Assembly (NCBI GenBank): GCA_949128115.1
Contig: OX421964.1
Coordinates: forward strand, 14,594,892-14,658,891
Origin: Anaspis maculata
Lineage: Eukaryota > Arthropoda > Insecta > Coleoptera > Scraptiidae
Length of the DNA: 64,000 nucleotides
Reading direction: 5' to 3'
Position numbers and translations under genes: made by a program. Positions 39,927 through 51,248 of this stretch are shown piece by piece (position 1 is the first letter of the stretch; every line of letters begins with the position of its first letter). The notes beneath the pieces are model-generated. The model searched no databases and had not been told where the DNA came from. It saw only the letters and a program-made list of their open reading frames with translations.

Positions 39927-40058
39927 TATACGACGCCTGCATTGCTTGTGACTTTGGCTCCTGATCTTAATCGGTCAAACATGGTTTCGACAACAGGTAT
40001 GCCAAGTGGCATTGCTTGTTATAGAAGTGAAGGGTATGATACCTTAACATCCGGACTA

Positions 40059-40660
40059 CAAGAAGCTTCAGCTAATGCGCCGATTTGACTCATACATGTC
40101 AACTCCTGAGTTTGTGGACCTGGTGATCTCTCTCGCCGACGTCGATCTCAGTAAATCGCCACTAGCCACAAGCGTACAATCCGTGGAGGACCTGCTTCAG
40201 GCGGCACAGCTCATTGAGAGCCGTCGCGAGCCAGCTTTTCGCGACCACAGCGACCTGTACCTGCGGCCCCTGCTTGCCAGGCTCCTCGGCAACAGCCACC
40301 ACTTCCACAATGCCGATTCTGTCCTGAACGACTTTTCCACCGCGACTGTCCGGTGCGCCGCGCTCAGTACGAACCGACGTCGCGACGCCGCGAAGACCAG
40401 CAGCATCCGGAAAACCAGCAAGGGGCCGGTGCTACGCGGAACAAATCCGCGCCCCCACGACATTAAACTCTCTCCTCCACGTTCCGCTACGTCTCGGCCA
40501 ACAAGTCTACGATTGTCTCGTCGACAGCGGGGCCTCCAGAAATTTTGTAAATCTCGCCATCGTCCGCGACAGGAAACTGGATAGCTCCGAGTCCGTGCCA
40601 CTTCGACTCGCCGTCGGCACCGGTTGCCAGCAACACACGCTGGGCCGCGTTAAGGTAGCC
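40059..40660 (+). pseudogene. Ty3/Gypsy gag C-terminus and protease start, copy 1
   Basis: It continues gag after the nest: MRRFDSYMSTPEFVDLVISL, SVEDLLQAAQLIESRREPAF. A 4-bp difference after PAFR shifts the zinc-knuckle region out of frame. In another frame QQVYDCLVDSGASRNFVN gives the protease with Asp at 40522, then VGTGCQQHTLGRVKVACH. At GCCTGCCAC the sequence switches to LTR, probably through the short identity ctgccac. Confidence 0.8.
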
Positions 40661-41067
40661 TGCCACCGGCGTGACAGACCCCAGTACCTGAGACTGAGCT
40701 GCCGGATCGTTGTTGCCGCCCATTCCGGAAAGTCCACCAGCCGACTACGACCCGAGGCGATAACAGTTGCATCTCCTACGTTCCCCCTCGAACTCGTCTC
40801 TCCTCAAGAGACTAAACCCCAAGTAACACCACCTTTCCCTTTTTGAGACGGCGCAATCAACTCTTTAACTTCTGGTTTTATGTAATCTGCGCCAACAATC
40901 TCAAGTCATTTTGAGAAAGAGTACATATCACAAAGAAATCGTCGACTCCTTGAAGAAGCTGCCACCGGCGTGACAGACCCCTCGACCCGAGACAGTGAGC
41001 TAGCTGGATCGTTGTTGCCGCCCACTCCGGAGAGTCCTCCAGCCGACTACGACCGGAGGCGATAACA
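40650..41067 (+). mobile_element. Fused LTR fragments (A2 tail then A1)
   Basis: From about 40658 to GCGATAACA at 40765 is an A2 LTR end. Immediately after, gttgcatctcctacgttccc starts an internal A1 LTR segment that runs to GCGATAACA at 41067. Flank tactgac follows. The sister structure is at 61063-61461. Confidence 0.8.
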
Positions 41068-41244
41068 TACTGACAATTTCGAACAATGAAGCTTTTAAAA
41101 TGGAAATGCAGCAGCAGCAGACGTTCCGGAGCAGCTCAGTCCTGTTGACATCCTTCGCAGCAGCCAAACGATGATCCCCGCTTCGATAAGCAATCAAGAG
41201 ACCATTGGTCGTTTTCAGGGCCAAAATACAAGATACAAAAGATG
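41068..41244. other. Shared LTR 3' flank (unassigned), third copy
   Basis: Same as 19957-20125 and 27572-27750. No gene is recognised. Confidence 0.45.
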
Positions 41245-41389
41245 TGAGGGTTCGATACCAAGTTGGAGGGGCAAAGTTTGGGACGGCGTAGCTCGCCAAA
41301 TACAGCGGTCTGATTGGTTGGTATCCGCCGTTGCTATGGTAACCGCACTTACAACGGTCTCAGCCCCAACTTGGTATCGAGCCGTGAGT
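41245..41389. mobile_element. Palindromic MITE with X-box-like dyad, copy 2
   Basis: Second copy of 27751-27896. GTTGCTATGGTAAC (41330-41343) is preserved exactly. Confidence 0.7.
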
Positions 41390-41485
41390 AAGCAAACCCG
41401 TTCGACAGCTGCCAGCAAGCCATTCACAATCAAAGAAATCAACTTTTCACCACTTAATTTTCAAAATAAGGGATCGTTCACATAG

Positions 41486-41703
41486 ACCTTGACCGTAATA
41501 GTAACAGCAACCTTAGCGTAGAAATGAGGATCTGTACAATGTACACTCCATCAGTGAGGCCGAGAATGCAAAGAAGGTAGGTGGCTGATTTCCGATCTTG
41601 CGCCGACAACCCGCTTTCGTTGTATTTTCGGAATCACGAATGAAATATACAGGTTCAAACACTGAGATTACACAGAGTTGCTGTTACTGTTACGGTTGAG
41701 GTA
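41486..41703. mobile_element. Palindromic MITE, CACCTTGACCG ends, copy 2
   Basis: Second copy of 27993-28205, with an 8-bp insertion (cagagttg) in the right arm. Confidence 0.6.
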
Positions 41704-41705
41704 TG

Positions 41706-42136
41706 TTACCGCGAGCCCCCCAAAAACACCCAAACACTCATAGCCGCCAGTTCCGAGAATTCCACGGCCTTGGCCGAACAGGTCTTGCTATTCAGCCGTA
41801 CGTCGCCTCCGGCCATCACCCCTCTCGTCGAACTCGTCTCTCCTCGAGGGACTAACCCCATTTTACCCCTCTGGCAACTCTCAAGACCTGCGGACTTTTA
41901 CACTTCAAAGTTTGGTTTCATTCCATTGCGTCACAATCGTATTCAATACGCCGACTCCATCTCATTCTGAGAAAGTAACATAAGCAAAGAATTCACCGCG
42001 CTACATCGAGAAGCCTGGAGAAGCCGTCACAGACGTAGCAGTACCCACATCCTGAGAAAGCTAGCTGGATCGAGGTTGCCGTCCTCCGAGGAGTTCAGCA
42101 AATCATCTGCGCCAACTCCAGCCCGGGGCGATAACA
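41706..42136 (+). mobile_element. Gypsy 5' LTR type B, copy 2
   Basis: TGTTACCGCG to GGGGCGATAACA, 431 bp, followed by TCTTGGCGCCCGAA, with the primer-site core at 42140-42150. Sister of 28207-28640. Confidence 0.85.
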
Positions 42137-42284
42137 TCTTGGCGCCCGAAACCTAGGGCCCAGCTTCGTCAAGATGACATCTAGAATGCCTGACACGTGG
42201 GGCCAAGCTTCTCTAAGACTGCACCTTGCTGGTCAGCGTCTCCGAGAATTCTACAAGTCACCGCAGAACTTCCAGACCTTCATA

Positions 42285-42491
42285 GGCCATCCACAATGAT
42301 GTTATTACGTGATGTTATCGGCAATGGTAATGTTAGCATTCAAAGCAATGAGTTTCAAATGGTGATTGGTGAAGTTCACAATCATGTTGGTGGCAATGGT
42401 AAGCATTTACCATTGAAACTCGTTGCTTTGAAGTGCTAACATTGCCATAGCCGATAACATTACGTTAACATTACGTAATATCCTGACGGCC
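42285..42491. mobile_element. GGCCATCC MITE, copy 4
   Basis: At the same leader position as copy 2 (28789-28981), with the same altered right end, so insertion predates duplication of the array. Confidence 0.8.
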
Positions 42492-42768
42492 TATCAGGAT
42501 CACCGCATCGGTACGGAGTTCTAGCACACTCTAAGCGCTCAGCGTATCTTGTGCGCGGTGTGCACCCCGTATCGACCAACGAACGAGTAGAAGCAGCGGC
42601 TTTTGCACGTCGTTATCTCGAGGACATCTACCCCGTTGGACAATATCTATCCCTAGATCCAAGAGATCAGTGTACACGGCACTCATGATTTCGTGATTCA
42701 CGAGGACTGGTAAGACTCTGCCCAAACCCCTTCCAACGCAATCCGCGCGCGAAATTAAAGCCACCACA

Positions 42769-44205
42769 ATGCCGCGACAAAGCCGAACTTCAAGATCAGC
42801 ACGTTCCCGATTGGAAGCGAGAACCTAAACAACACCTCCACTACCTCCAGTGGCGCTTACCCATTCAAACTATCCATCGATCTCCACTTCGACGCCCGAC
42901 GCACAGTGGAACGACCGTGGCCAAGTGGTATCCGAATTCGAATCCGGTCGTCGGCAACTATTTTTTTTCTATATTTTCTCGGTAATTCAAATATCAATTC
43001 CACATTTTTTTGCATTTCTTCAAATACTTTAATTTGACCCATGCTCACGTCAAGTGACTTCCGTTTGCCATCAAGTATAAAAAAGTTACAGAACGTATTT
43101 GTACGTCATTTATTTTGAAGAGAAAGATCTTCTTCAAAATAAAAGAAAAAACGCGTGCCTATACTTGCCTATTTGGAAGTTTGACTTTTTTCCCGATACC
43201 TTGTATCGGCAATAAATCGTCCTGTAACTTTTTAATACTTGATGACAAACGCACGTCACTCGACGTGAGCATGGGTCAAATCAAAGTATTTGAAAAAATG
43301 CAAGAAAATGTGGAATTGATATTTGCATTACCGAGAAAATATAGAAAAAAAAAGTTGCCGACGGCCAGATATGAACCCGGGACGTCTGGCATGCGAGACC
43401 GATGTTCGACCACTTGGCCACGGTCGTTCCACTGTGCGACGCCACCTCCGGCAATAGCGCTGACGATGCCACTCGTCACCAACGCTAACCGTCCCGTCGA
43501 CACCGTTTACACACTCACTCCGATAATGACGCCGGCCGTCACGACGCCCTACACCGCGACGCCGATCGTCTACCAGCACGTTCCTTTGCACAGCGTCGAA
43601 TAATTGACGGAAATGCATCGAGAACGAACAACGAACCACCGCCAAAAAGCCCGTCGAAATCCCTCCTCTCTGCTGGCTGGCATTTCGAAGGCGAAGCCCG
43701 CCCCAGTGGTACGAGCGTACGAGTTGTTAGGTTTGGATTGGGACGAATTTTGCCGTATGGTAATCGCCGAGTTTGATTCCTTCAAGAAGAAAAGCGCCGC
43801 CATCGTCAAGCTGAGGACGGAATACAAGCCCGACAGCCCGTGTCCTTGTTCATACGCAAGAAACTCCAACTCATGCGACGCTTCGATCCCTAGGTACATG
43901 ACGATCCCGGAATTTACTGAGCTGGTAACTTCCCCAGAGGACGTAGAAATCAGCAAATCACTGCTAGCCACGCACGTGGACTCAGTCGAGGGCCTGCTCC
44001 AGGCGACCCAGCTGATCCGAGAACCGTCGCGAAACCGCTTCTCGCCCGAAAGCGCTGCGACCTGTGCCTGCGGCCACTACCTGTCGAGCTCCCCAACAAC
44101 GGCCACTTCCACCGTGCCGGTTTAACCCAGAACGCCATTTCCACCGCGACTTCCCGGTACGCCCTGCCCAATTCGACACCGCACGTCACGTGCGAAAGTA
44201 CATTT
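42769..44205 (+). pseudogene. Ty3/Gypsy gag, array copy 2, split by a Transib-like element
   Basis: ATG at 42769 begins MPRQSRTSRSARSRLEART, then a stop. After the 42902-43436 insert the frame continues with Thr/Pro/Val-rich TLTPIMTPAVTTPYTAT, then LTEMHRERTT, YELLGLDWDEFCRMVIAEFD, KSAAIVKLRTEYK, and after a shift YMTIPEFTELVTS, SVEGLLQATQLI. The same domain order as 36937 but strongly diverged (a different subfamily). Frameshifts and a stop after LHSVE make it dead. It stops at about 44205 at an integrase scrap. Confidence 0.8.
42902..43436. mobile_element. Transib-like tRNA-arm element, CGACG duplication, copy 2
   Basis: Sister of 29368-29901. CACAGTGG (42902) and CCACTGTG (43436) lie between CGACG (42897-42901 and 43437-43441). 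Confidence 0.8.
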
Positions 44206-44443
44206 AGACCAGACCAAAGAGTAGTGAAATAGTTGATAACATAATTATATCCAAATCGCCTAGCTCGACGAGGACTTCTTCCCCCAGCAAGGTTTTCCCT
44301 GTGTACTAATTTCTGACAACGATCCACAGTTCACGAGTAATGTTTGATCCCGCGCTTGTGCCAGTTGGCAGGGTACCATTGGACTACGGCGGTCTACCAC
44401 CCCCGGGCGAACCCAACGGAACGTCGCAGCCAAGAGAATAATA
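44205..44443 (+). pseudogene. Ty3/Gypsy integrase fragment, copy 2
   Basis: Sister of 30057-30296, with the SDNDPQFTSN box and the PRANPTERRSQ-type box in separate frames. Confidence 0.75.
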
Positions 44444-44645
44444 GGCCATCCACAATGATGTTAATGTAACCGTTATGTTATCGGCAATGGTAATGTTAGC
44501 ATTCAAAGCAACGAGTTTCAAATGGTGAAGTTCACAATCATGTTAGTGACAATGGTAATCATTACCATTGAGACTCGTTGCTTTGAATGCTAACATTACC
44601 ATTGCCGATAACATTACGTTAACATTAACATCATTGTGGATGGCC
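44444..44645. mobile_element. GGCCATCC MITE, copy 5
   Basis: TA-flanked, with near-perfect arms. Same position as copies 3 and 6. Confidence 0.85.
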
Positions 44646-45117
44646 TATAAGAGCCTACCTACTGAAATATTGCTGCGAGTTGAAATGTGCACCTATGAGC
44701 GGTTTTTTTCATAAGTAGGCAATGACCATCAATAGGAATATTATTGCGATTACTGCGAAATCTAAGATGGAGCTGCTCCCAACAAGAACTTTTGAATTTG
44801 TAAAAATAGCGGAAAATCAGTACAGATGCGAATTGAAAAATGGAAGCGAAGTAGCACAGTGGATGAAAAAATATGGTACAAAATCTAATGGCTGTATAAC
44901 ACTTCACAATTTCTTATTGAACAATTTTCTTAAACAATCTGTCAAAATAGCCTCAAAGAACAATGGAGTTCTTTGTTGATTTGACAGATTGTTAAGGGCA
45001 TTGTACAAGAAATTGTGTAGTGTAATACAGCTACAAGACAAGATGGAGTCTGATATTCAGCAAAGTGAACACGCCCTATCCCATATGCAGGTGAAATTTG
45101 CTCGGAAATTTGTATAA
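44646..45117 (+). pseudogene. Possible MULE-associated ORF, copy 2
   Basis: ATG at 44722. It encodes TFEFVKIAENQYRCELKNGS and EVAQWMKKYGTKSNG like copy 1, with conservative changes (S/A, D/E), then the small palindrome at 44897-45025. Confidence 0.4.
44897..45025. mobile_element. Small palindromic MITE in the MULE-like ORF, copy 2
   Basis: Sister of 30759-30886. Ends are retained and TA flanks are present. Confidence 0.7.
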
Positions 45118-45626
45118 AGGGTTCTGGCATGACTAAAAATGGTGTTGACGGGAATTGGTTTTATTCAATTTTTTTCGTCAAGTAGAAACTTCTCCAAAAA
45201 GAAATGTACGGGCATTGAAATCAGATTTGAAAAATAACATTTTTGTAAATTTTCGATTTTCAAGTACTCAAAAAAAAGATGGCATCGACAATGCATCCTT
45301 CCTCAAAAAAGTCGCATGCCAATTTTGAACTTCATATTTCCAAAGAAAAAGGTACCAAAAATGATTTCTCGTAGACATGAAAAAGTGATTAAAAGTAGAA
45401 ATCATTTTTGGTACCTTTTTCTTTAAAATAGAAAGTTCTAATGTGGCATGCGACTTTCTTGAGGAAAGATGCATTGTCGATGCTATCTTGTTTCTGAATT
45501 CTAAAAAATGATGACCAAAAATTTTCAATTGAAAATTTTCCTGTGTATTTTCTTTCTGGGGGAGTTGATACTTGACGAAAAAAAAATTAAAACCAATTCC
45601 CGTCAACAACTTTTTTAGTAAACCCC
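45118..45626. mobile_element. GGGGTTTCT palindromic MITE, array copy 2
   Basis: The left end gggttctggcatgac and right end aacccc flank the ggtaccaaaaatgatttct hairpin. The right arm has lost the tcgcatcag part. Confidence 0.7.
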
Positions 45627-45750
45627 TCAAGATGCGCCCGGCATGCCGTGCCCAATCCGACGCCGCAACGCCGAGAAGAAAATGCGCGTCCGGAAAACCA
45701 CCAAGGCCAGTGCTATGCGGGACATATCCGCGCCCCGCGACCAACATTAT
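45627..45750 (+). pseudogene. Gypsy gag C-terminus with empty Transib site
   Basis: Reads PACRAQSDAATPRRE... The sequence caacgccgagaagaaaa here is the uninterrupted form of the site that holds the 31510-33094 element in the sister array. Confidence 0.65.
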
Positions 45751-46056
45751 GGACGGAGTTGAATTGGTAAAATAAGCGTTGCGGAGTCAATCCCTGTGGG
45801 TTTATTCCTTGACGGATTCTTGACATTTTGGTCTCTTTCGGAAGCTACAAAGATATACTTTGGTTTGAGCCGCCCGTTGGTGTTTCCAAAATCCAAAAAT
45901 AAAAAGAGGATTTTTGGATTTTGGAAATGCCAATGGGCTCAAACCAAAGTACATCCTTGTAGCTTTCGAAAGAGACCAACATGGTAAGAATCCGTCAGGG
46001 AATAAACCCACAGGGATTGATTTCGCAACGCTTATGTTACCAGTTTTACACCGTCC
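45751..46056. mobile_element. GGACGG palindromic MITE, copy 2
   Basis: Sister of 33181-33494, with ends GGACGGAGTTGAATTGGTAA and CCGTCC. Confidence 0.7.
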
Positions 46057-46273
46057 TTAGATGCGCACACATCACCCCACGTCCCGCCTCGCTTCGGTGA
46101 ACACGACGTCCACGCACTCGTAGATTCCGGCGCTTTCAGGAATTTCATCGACGCCGCTCTCGTCCGCGATAGACCGCTGGGACAGCACCGAATCTATGCC
46201 CTTATGTCTCGCCGTCGGCACCGGCCATCAGCAGCACACACTAGGCCGCGTCACTGTAGCGTGTCGCCTGCGA

Positions 46274-46392
46274 CCTTATTCTTGAAACGGGGAACAAAGT
46301 TCTCATACGGTGTTGCTATGCAAGGAAAGCTATGATTGGCCCTTGCCTAGCAACTACACATGTGGACTCTGTTCCCCGTTTCAAGAATAAGG
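46274..46392. mobile_element. 119-bp palindromic MITE in protease
   Basis: Perfect ends CCTTATTCTTGAAACGGGGA...TCCCCGTTTCAAGAATAAGG. Copy 1 of the locus (33630) has no insert, so this is a recent insertion. Superfamily unassigned. Confidence 0.8.
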
Positions 46393-46650
46393 CCCCTGGG
46401 GAACAGACCGCACCACATAGAGTTCAGCGCGGTGGAAGGTCTCTCCGAGTCAGTCATACTCGGGTACCCGTTCTCGAGAAAGCAGCATGCAAGCCTCGAT
46501 TTTGAACGCCGTTGTCTACACGTGGGAATTGACGAGCGTCGCACCGTACACTGGATCGACCGCCATGACGCCCCCTCGCGTCTAGCGCCACCGCCGCCTC
46601 AATTCCAGCCTACGTTCCAACGCATACTTGACGACTTCATTGCCACTCTC

Positions 46651-46799
46651 ATGGTGGCCCTACATTGAGCATCAAATGCTGCAGCTTTCTTTGCAACAGA
46701 ATTCTGATTGGATGGGCAAAATTCGAAAGTCTTGCCCATCCAACAAAATTCTGGTACAAAGAAAGCTGCAGCATTTGAAGCTCAATGTAGGGCCACCAT
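46651..46799. mobile_element. Palindromic MITE in Gypsy RT, copy 2
   Basis: Sister of 33916-34067, ATGGTGGCCCTACATTGAGC...CTCAATGTAGGGCCACCAT. The ends here are more symmetrical than in copy 1. Confidence 0.75.
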
Positions 46800-47625
46800 C
46801 AATCAAGACTCTCGCCCTTCGACAATCTTGACCACTACTCACACCATTCGACTGACAAAGGAAGCGCCGTTCCGCATTCGGCCATACCGCACGTCACCGG
46901 ACAAAAAACGCATAATCGAGGAACAAGTAGAACAAATGTATCGCGACGGCATCATCGAGCCGAGTACTTCGGAGTACGCCTCTCCCGTCGTGCTGGTCCA
47001 GAAAAACGGGAAGAGCCGTGTCTGTGTGGATTACCGCCAAATCGACTCCCTCACCCAGGATGAAGTTGCACCACTACCACGAATCCATGAGACTTAGCGC
47101 GACCTCGACACGGCCCGCATCTTCAGTTCTATTGACCTCAAGAGCGGCTATTGGCAAATTCCTCTCCATCCTGACAGTAAACGACTCACTGCTTTCTCCA
47201 CCTCCGACGGGGGATTGCATCAATTCAGGGTGATGCCTTTCGGCTTGAAGCGGACATCAAGCACATTCCAGAGAATGATGGTCCAGGAGGTACTTGCCGG
47301 CCACTTACGACAATTTTGTATGACATACCTCGACGACATCATCGTCTAGTCCTCGAACGCCTACAAACTCACCAGCTACGATGCAATTATGAGAAAGGCA
47401 GCTTCGCAAAACGAGTATTAATTACCTTGGTCACGTCGTTAGTGACGTTGGAAACACTCCACAAGAGAAACACCTTAAGCTCGTCAACTCCGCGAAACCG
47501 CCTTCCACGAAGAGCCGCAGTTTCAGAACTTCCTAGGCACCTGCAATTGGCTCCGCGAATACGTCGAGAATTTCGCCGAAATCGCCGCGCCTCAACAAAC
47601 ATTAGGGGAACTCCATTGGCAGACA

Positions 47626-47979
47626 ATCATATGGGTACTTATGTCATATAATTGAAAACAAATGATTAGAAACTTGTTTTTTTTTTGCATTTTCTCAGCA
47701 AACAATCGCAAAAAAAAATCAACCAAAGCTGAAATTGTTGCATTGCGGAGGAATCTGCGTACCAAGCCATTGAAGCCACTACCGGCCAGTTAACTAGAAG
47801 AGGCGAATAAGGCAGATGATTGCAGAGTCGCAAACAAAGAAAAAAAAAATTGTAAACAACCACTGGGTGCAATCCTTTTCATTTTTATGTTCTAATAAGT
47901 TATCTATAGTAGGTTTAGGTTGTAAAAATTGTAACCACTTGAAATAATGAATAAAACTTGTTGAATTGGAATCGTAAAA
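47626..47979. other. Unassigned repeat between RT and tRNA-like element, copy 2
   Basis: Sister of 34906-35244. No gene is recognised. Confidence 0.35.
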
Positions 47980-49095
47980 TTGGTCTCCCATGCCAAACGT
48001 CCCGGGTTCGAATCCGGCCTCCGGCAACTTGTTTTTCCTAACTTTTCTTGGTAATGTGAATATGAATTCCATTTTTTTTTTGTATTTCTAGAAATACTTC
48101 GATTTGACCCATGCTCAAGTAAAATGACGTACGTTTGGCATCAAGTATAAAAAAGTTACAGCACGATTCATTACCGATACAAGGTATCAATAGAATAATC
48201 ATAATTCCCAAATAGGCAAGTATAGGCACGCGTTTTTTCATTTATATTCTATATCAAACTGATATAGATCACCGATTGGATCCCGTTGGAGACTTTCCGC
48301 AATTGACTATCTAAGCGAAGTAAGTGCCACAAATCAAGATTCGCGGGATTTACCTCCATTTTGTAAGATTACATTTGATTCCCAGGGACGATTTCAATTC
48401 TGTTTTAATTGTTCATTAGACCAATGTATCGGCCATCAGACTTGGCCATCATAAATCACAAAATTCCACATACACCTTTCATACCTTTACATGACGGTGA
48501 TTAACAAAACTGACAAGAAGTTCTGAAACTAGACCTTCTCGTAGACCTTTGTATGGGGATTTGAACGACCAAGCTATGTAGATCCATGTTCTATACATAC
48601 GCCGATACATTGGTCTAACGAACAATTCAAGCAGAACTGTAATCGTTCCCGAAAATTTCAAGTAATCCAGTTCCAAAATGGAGGCAAATTCCTCAAATCT
48701 TGATTTGCGACACTTACCTCGCTTGGATTAGTCAATTGCGGAAAAACTCCAACGGGATCCAATCGGTGATCTATATCAGATTGAAGAGGAGATCTTCCTC
48801 TTCAAAATAAATAGAAAAACGCGTGCCTATACGTGCCTATTTGGAAGTTATGATCATTTTCCTGATACCTTGTATCGGTAATAAATCGTGCTGTTTTTTT
48901 ATACTTGATGACGAACGCATGTCATTTGACGTGAGCATGGGTCAAATCAAAGTATTTGAAGAAATGAAAGAAAATGATATTCATATTACCAAGAAAATAT
49001 GAGGGGAAAAAAGTTGCCGTAGGCTGGATTCGAACCTGGGACGCTTGGCATGGGAGACCGATGTCCGACCACTTGGCCACGGTCGTTCCACTGTG
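47980..49095. mobile_element. Transib-like tRNA-arm element, left end lost
   Basis: The left tRNA-like unit lacks the A box but keeps GGTTCGAATCC. The right unit is complete and ends CCACTGTG at 49095, followed by CGACG (49096-49100) at the start of RNase H, the same target as 23860-23864. Two arms are present as an imperfect palindrome. Confidence 0.75.
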
Positions 49096-49100
49096 CGACG

Positions 49101-51235
49101 CTAGCAGTCTAGGAATGGCTGAAGTGCTTTACCAAGAACGACCACACAAAACTTGAGCTGTAATTTCGTACGCTAGCCCACGCTTTAACGCGAACGAACA
49201 ACGCCTACACATCAACGAGCAAGAATGTCTAGCCATCTTGTGGGGAATCAAGCACTAGGGTCATACCTAGAAGACCGTCACTTTACCGTCTGCACGGACG
49301 ATCGCGCCCTGATCTGGCTGCACCAGTCCAAAGACACCAAAGCAAAGCTGACACGTTGGTTGCTCTTGCTACAAGAATTTTCGTTCACTGTCGAACACTT
49401 GTCCGGAAAAGCAAACGAACTGGCAGACGGCCTCTCCAGAGCCCAGACGGCCAGACGGAACGTATCCTACCTCCTAAGCCGTGTACAACGCACACGCTCG
49501 CAGAACCGGCCCAGCAAACCACCGCGAATCTGCTTGAAGTGCGAACGCTCAGCGACGTGGTGAAGGAATGCCAAGACCACGACCGGAGCACCCAACGACT
49601 GATCCAACAGCGCCGCGAGCTTGAGAACAGGCCCGATAGCCTAGACTGGCACCCAGGACTCCACGCAACGTACAGCGTCTACAACGAACACCTGTACAAA
49701 GTTCGAGAGATGATGGACGTCATCTCCTGTACGTCCCAGGGGGCGTACGGCCGCGCGTATTCCACGAAAACCACGACTCAGTGCTAGCTGGCCATCCGGG
49801 TGGAGACGAAACTCTACGCTCGATCGCCGGACATTTTCATTGGCCTTCCTTGCCAACTGACGCGCGTCACTACGTCCGCTCGTGCCTCCTTTGCGCCTGG
49901 TACAAAGCCTGCTCAAGGGGTTTCTGATGCGACTAAAAAAGTTGTTGACGGGAATCGGTTTTATTCAATTTTTTTCTTCAAGTAGAAATTCCTCCAAAAA
50001 GCAAATGCATGCTATCAATTTTTGAAAATTCCCAAAAAATTCAAAAATTAGATAGCATCGACAATGCATCTTTCCTCAAGAAAATCGCATGCCAAATTTG
50101 AACTTATTTTCAAAAAAAAAGTACAAAAAATGATTTCTAGTAGACATGAAAAAGTGAATTAGTAGAAATCATTTTTGGTACCTTTTTGGAAAAAATAATG
50201 AAAAAGTTTACATTTGACATGCGTTTTTTTCTAAGGGGCTATGTATTGTCGATGCTATCTAGTTTTTGAATATTCAAAAATCAAAAACAAAATTTTTTCG
50301 AAATTTTCAAAATTTGATAGCTTTGCCGCACTTTTTTTTTGAGGAGTTCCTACTTGACGAAAAAATAAAATAAAACCGATTCCCATTAACAACTTTTATA
50401 GTCGCATCAGAAACCCCTTAAGCCGCAAACACGCCGAGCAACGTCCGCAACAGCCATTCGAAGTAGCCGCGTGCGACATAATGGGCCCGTACGATGCCTC
50501 CGCCAGCGGTAATCGGTTTATCCTGGTGGTCACGGACTTGTTCACACGGTGGGTGGATGCCTGGCCGCTTCCGAACAGTACGACGGGAACCATCATCGCA
50601 ACGGTCGACACCCACTTCTTCCCGATGCACAGATACCCTCGCGCGATCCTGTCGGATAACGGCTCGCAATTTACGTCGAACGCTTGGTCTCGCGCCTGCC
50701 ATCGCTGGCAGAGTCTTCCGTGGACAACCGCTGTCTACCACGCTCGCGCTAACCCCACTGAACGACGTAATCAAGACCTCAAAAAAGGGCTCCGTCTACG
50801 ACTAGACGGGCGCCCCGAAAAAGAGTGGGATTTGCACCTGCCCGCAACGCTCTTCAGCGTGCGTCGCCGACGCAACGCCGCCACCGTCCATTCCCAGGCG
50901 AATGGACGAAGCAGCAACCACTGCAACCCATCACAGCTGAGCAGCGAAAGCAGCAAGCCCGCCACCAGGTCCCTGATCGACCAGCTCCAAACTTCGTACC
51001 CGGCGACGCTGACCTGGTACACCATCCGCCCGCACCTGGTGCCTTCCATCCCAAGTGGCTCAGCCACACAGCATCATCAAGCGATTCGTGCCCCACATCT
51101 TCCTAGTCAACATCGACGGCCGCAGCGTAAAGTACCACGTCGACAAGATCAGGCGAGCTCCAGTCGAACGCCGCCGTCGATAGTGCGACGAAATGTGCGC
51201 CAATTGTGCGTGAACCCAAGGACACTGAATCCCCC
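49101..51235 (+). pseudogene. Ty3/Gypsy RNase H and integrase, copy 2
   Basis: RNase H: ASSLGMAEVLYQE, a stop, a frameshift after IKH, then TDDRALIWLH and KANELADGLSR. The integrase H2C2 finger is intact in frame (HDSVLAGHPGG, HYVRSCLLCAWYK). A MITE interrupts at 49917-50417. The integrase core has Asp (50475-50477, CDIMGPYDAS), Asp (50655-50657, LSDNGSQF) and Glu (50760-50762, ANPTERRNQ), with 34 residues between the last two. The C-terminus is shifted twice and ends with FLVNIDGRSVKYHVDKIRRA. It is the most complete integrase here. Confidence 0.88.
49917..50417. mobile_element. GGGGTTTCT palindromic MITE in integrase
   Basis: Same insertion site as 24707-25235. The left flank is TCAA (49913-49916) and the right flank TTAA, one base changed. 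The right arm is shorter on its inner side. Confidence 0.8.
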
Positions 51236-51248
51236 TTGTATATATATA

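Larger units (their letters stand above)
37761..40058. mobile_element. Palindromic TAGTCC element in gag, with nested insertions
   Basis: Inverted ends TAGTCCGGATG(C/T)TAAGGT are flanked by CAA (37758-37760 and 40059-40061). Arms (37761 to about 38071 and 39927 to 40058) share AACAAGCAATGCCACTTGGC and continue to the centre, where a 1855-bp CAGGGTG palindrome is inserted. The left arm also carries a 164-bp TTAA-flanked MITE. There is no transposase. The 3-bp duplication and TAGT ends are shared with 57082-59277; I cannot name the superfamily. Confidence 0.8.
46057..47625 (+). pseudogene. Ty3/Gypsy protease and reverse transcriptase, copy 2
   Basis: The protease active site is LVDSGAF (Asp at 46123), with Ser-to-Phe after the Ala. 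The region deleted in copy 1 is present (FIDAALVRDRPLGQHR). RT follows with FRIRPYRTSPDKKRIIEEQV, IIEPSTSEYASPVVLVQKNG, VCVDYRQIDS, a stop at 47097, then MPFGLK and TYLDDIIV (YLDD at 47326-47337), followed by a TAG. Two MITEs interrupt it. Dead but richer in signal than copy 1. Confidence 0.9.

Noticed and set aside
40197..40601. Minus-strand 134-codon frame opposite gag/protease (also 60558-60995)
   Set aside because: Antisense to the protease with its DSGAS motif; composition is the mirror of GC-rich coding.
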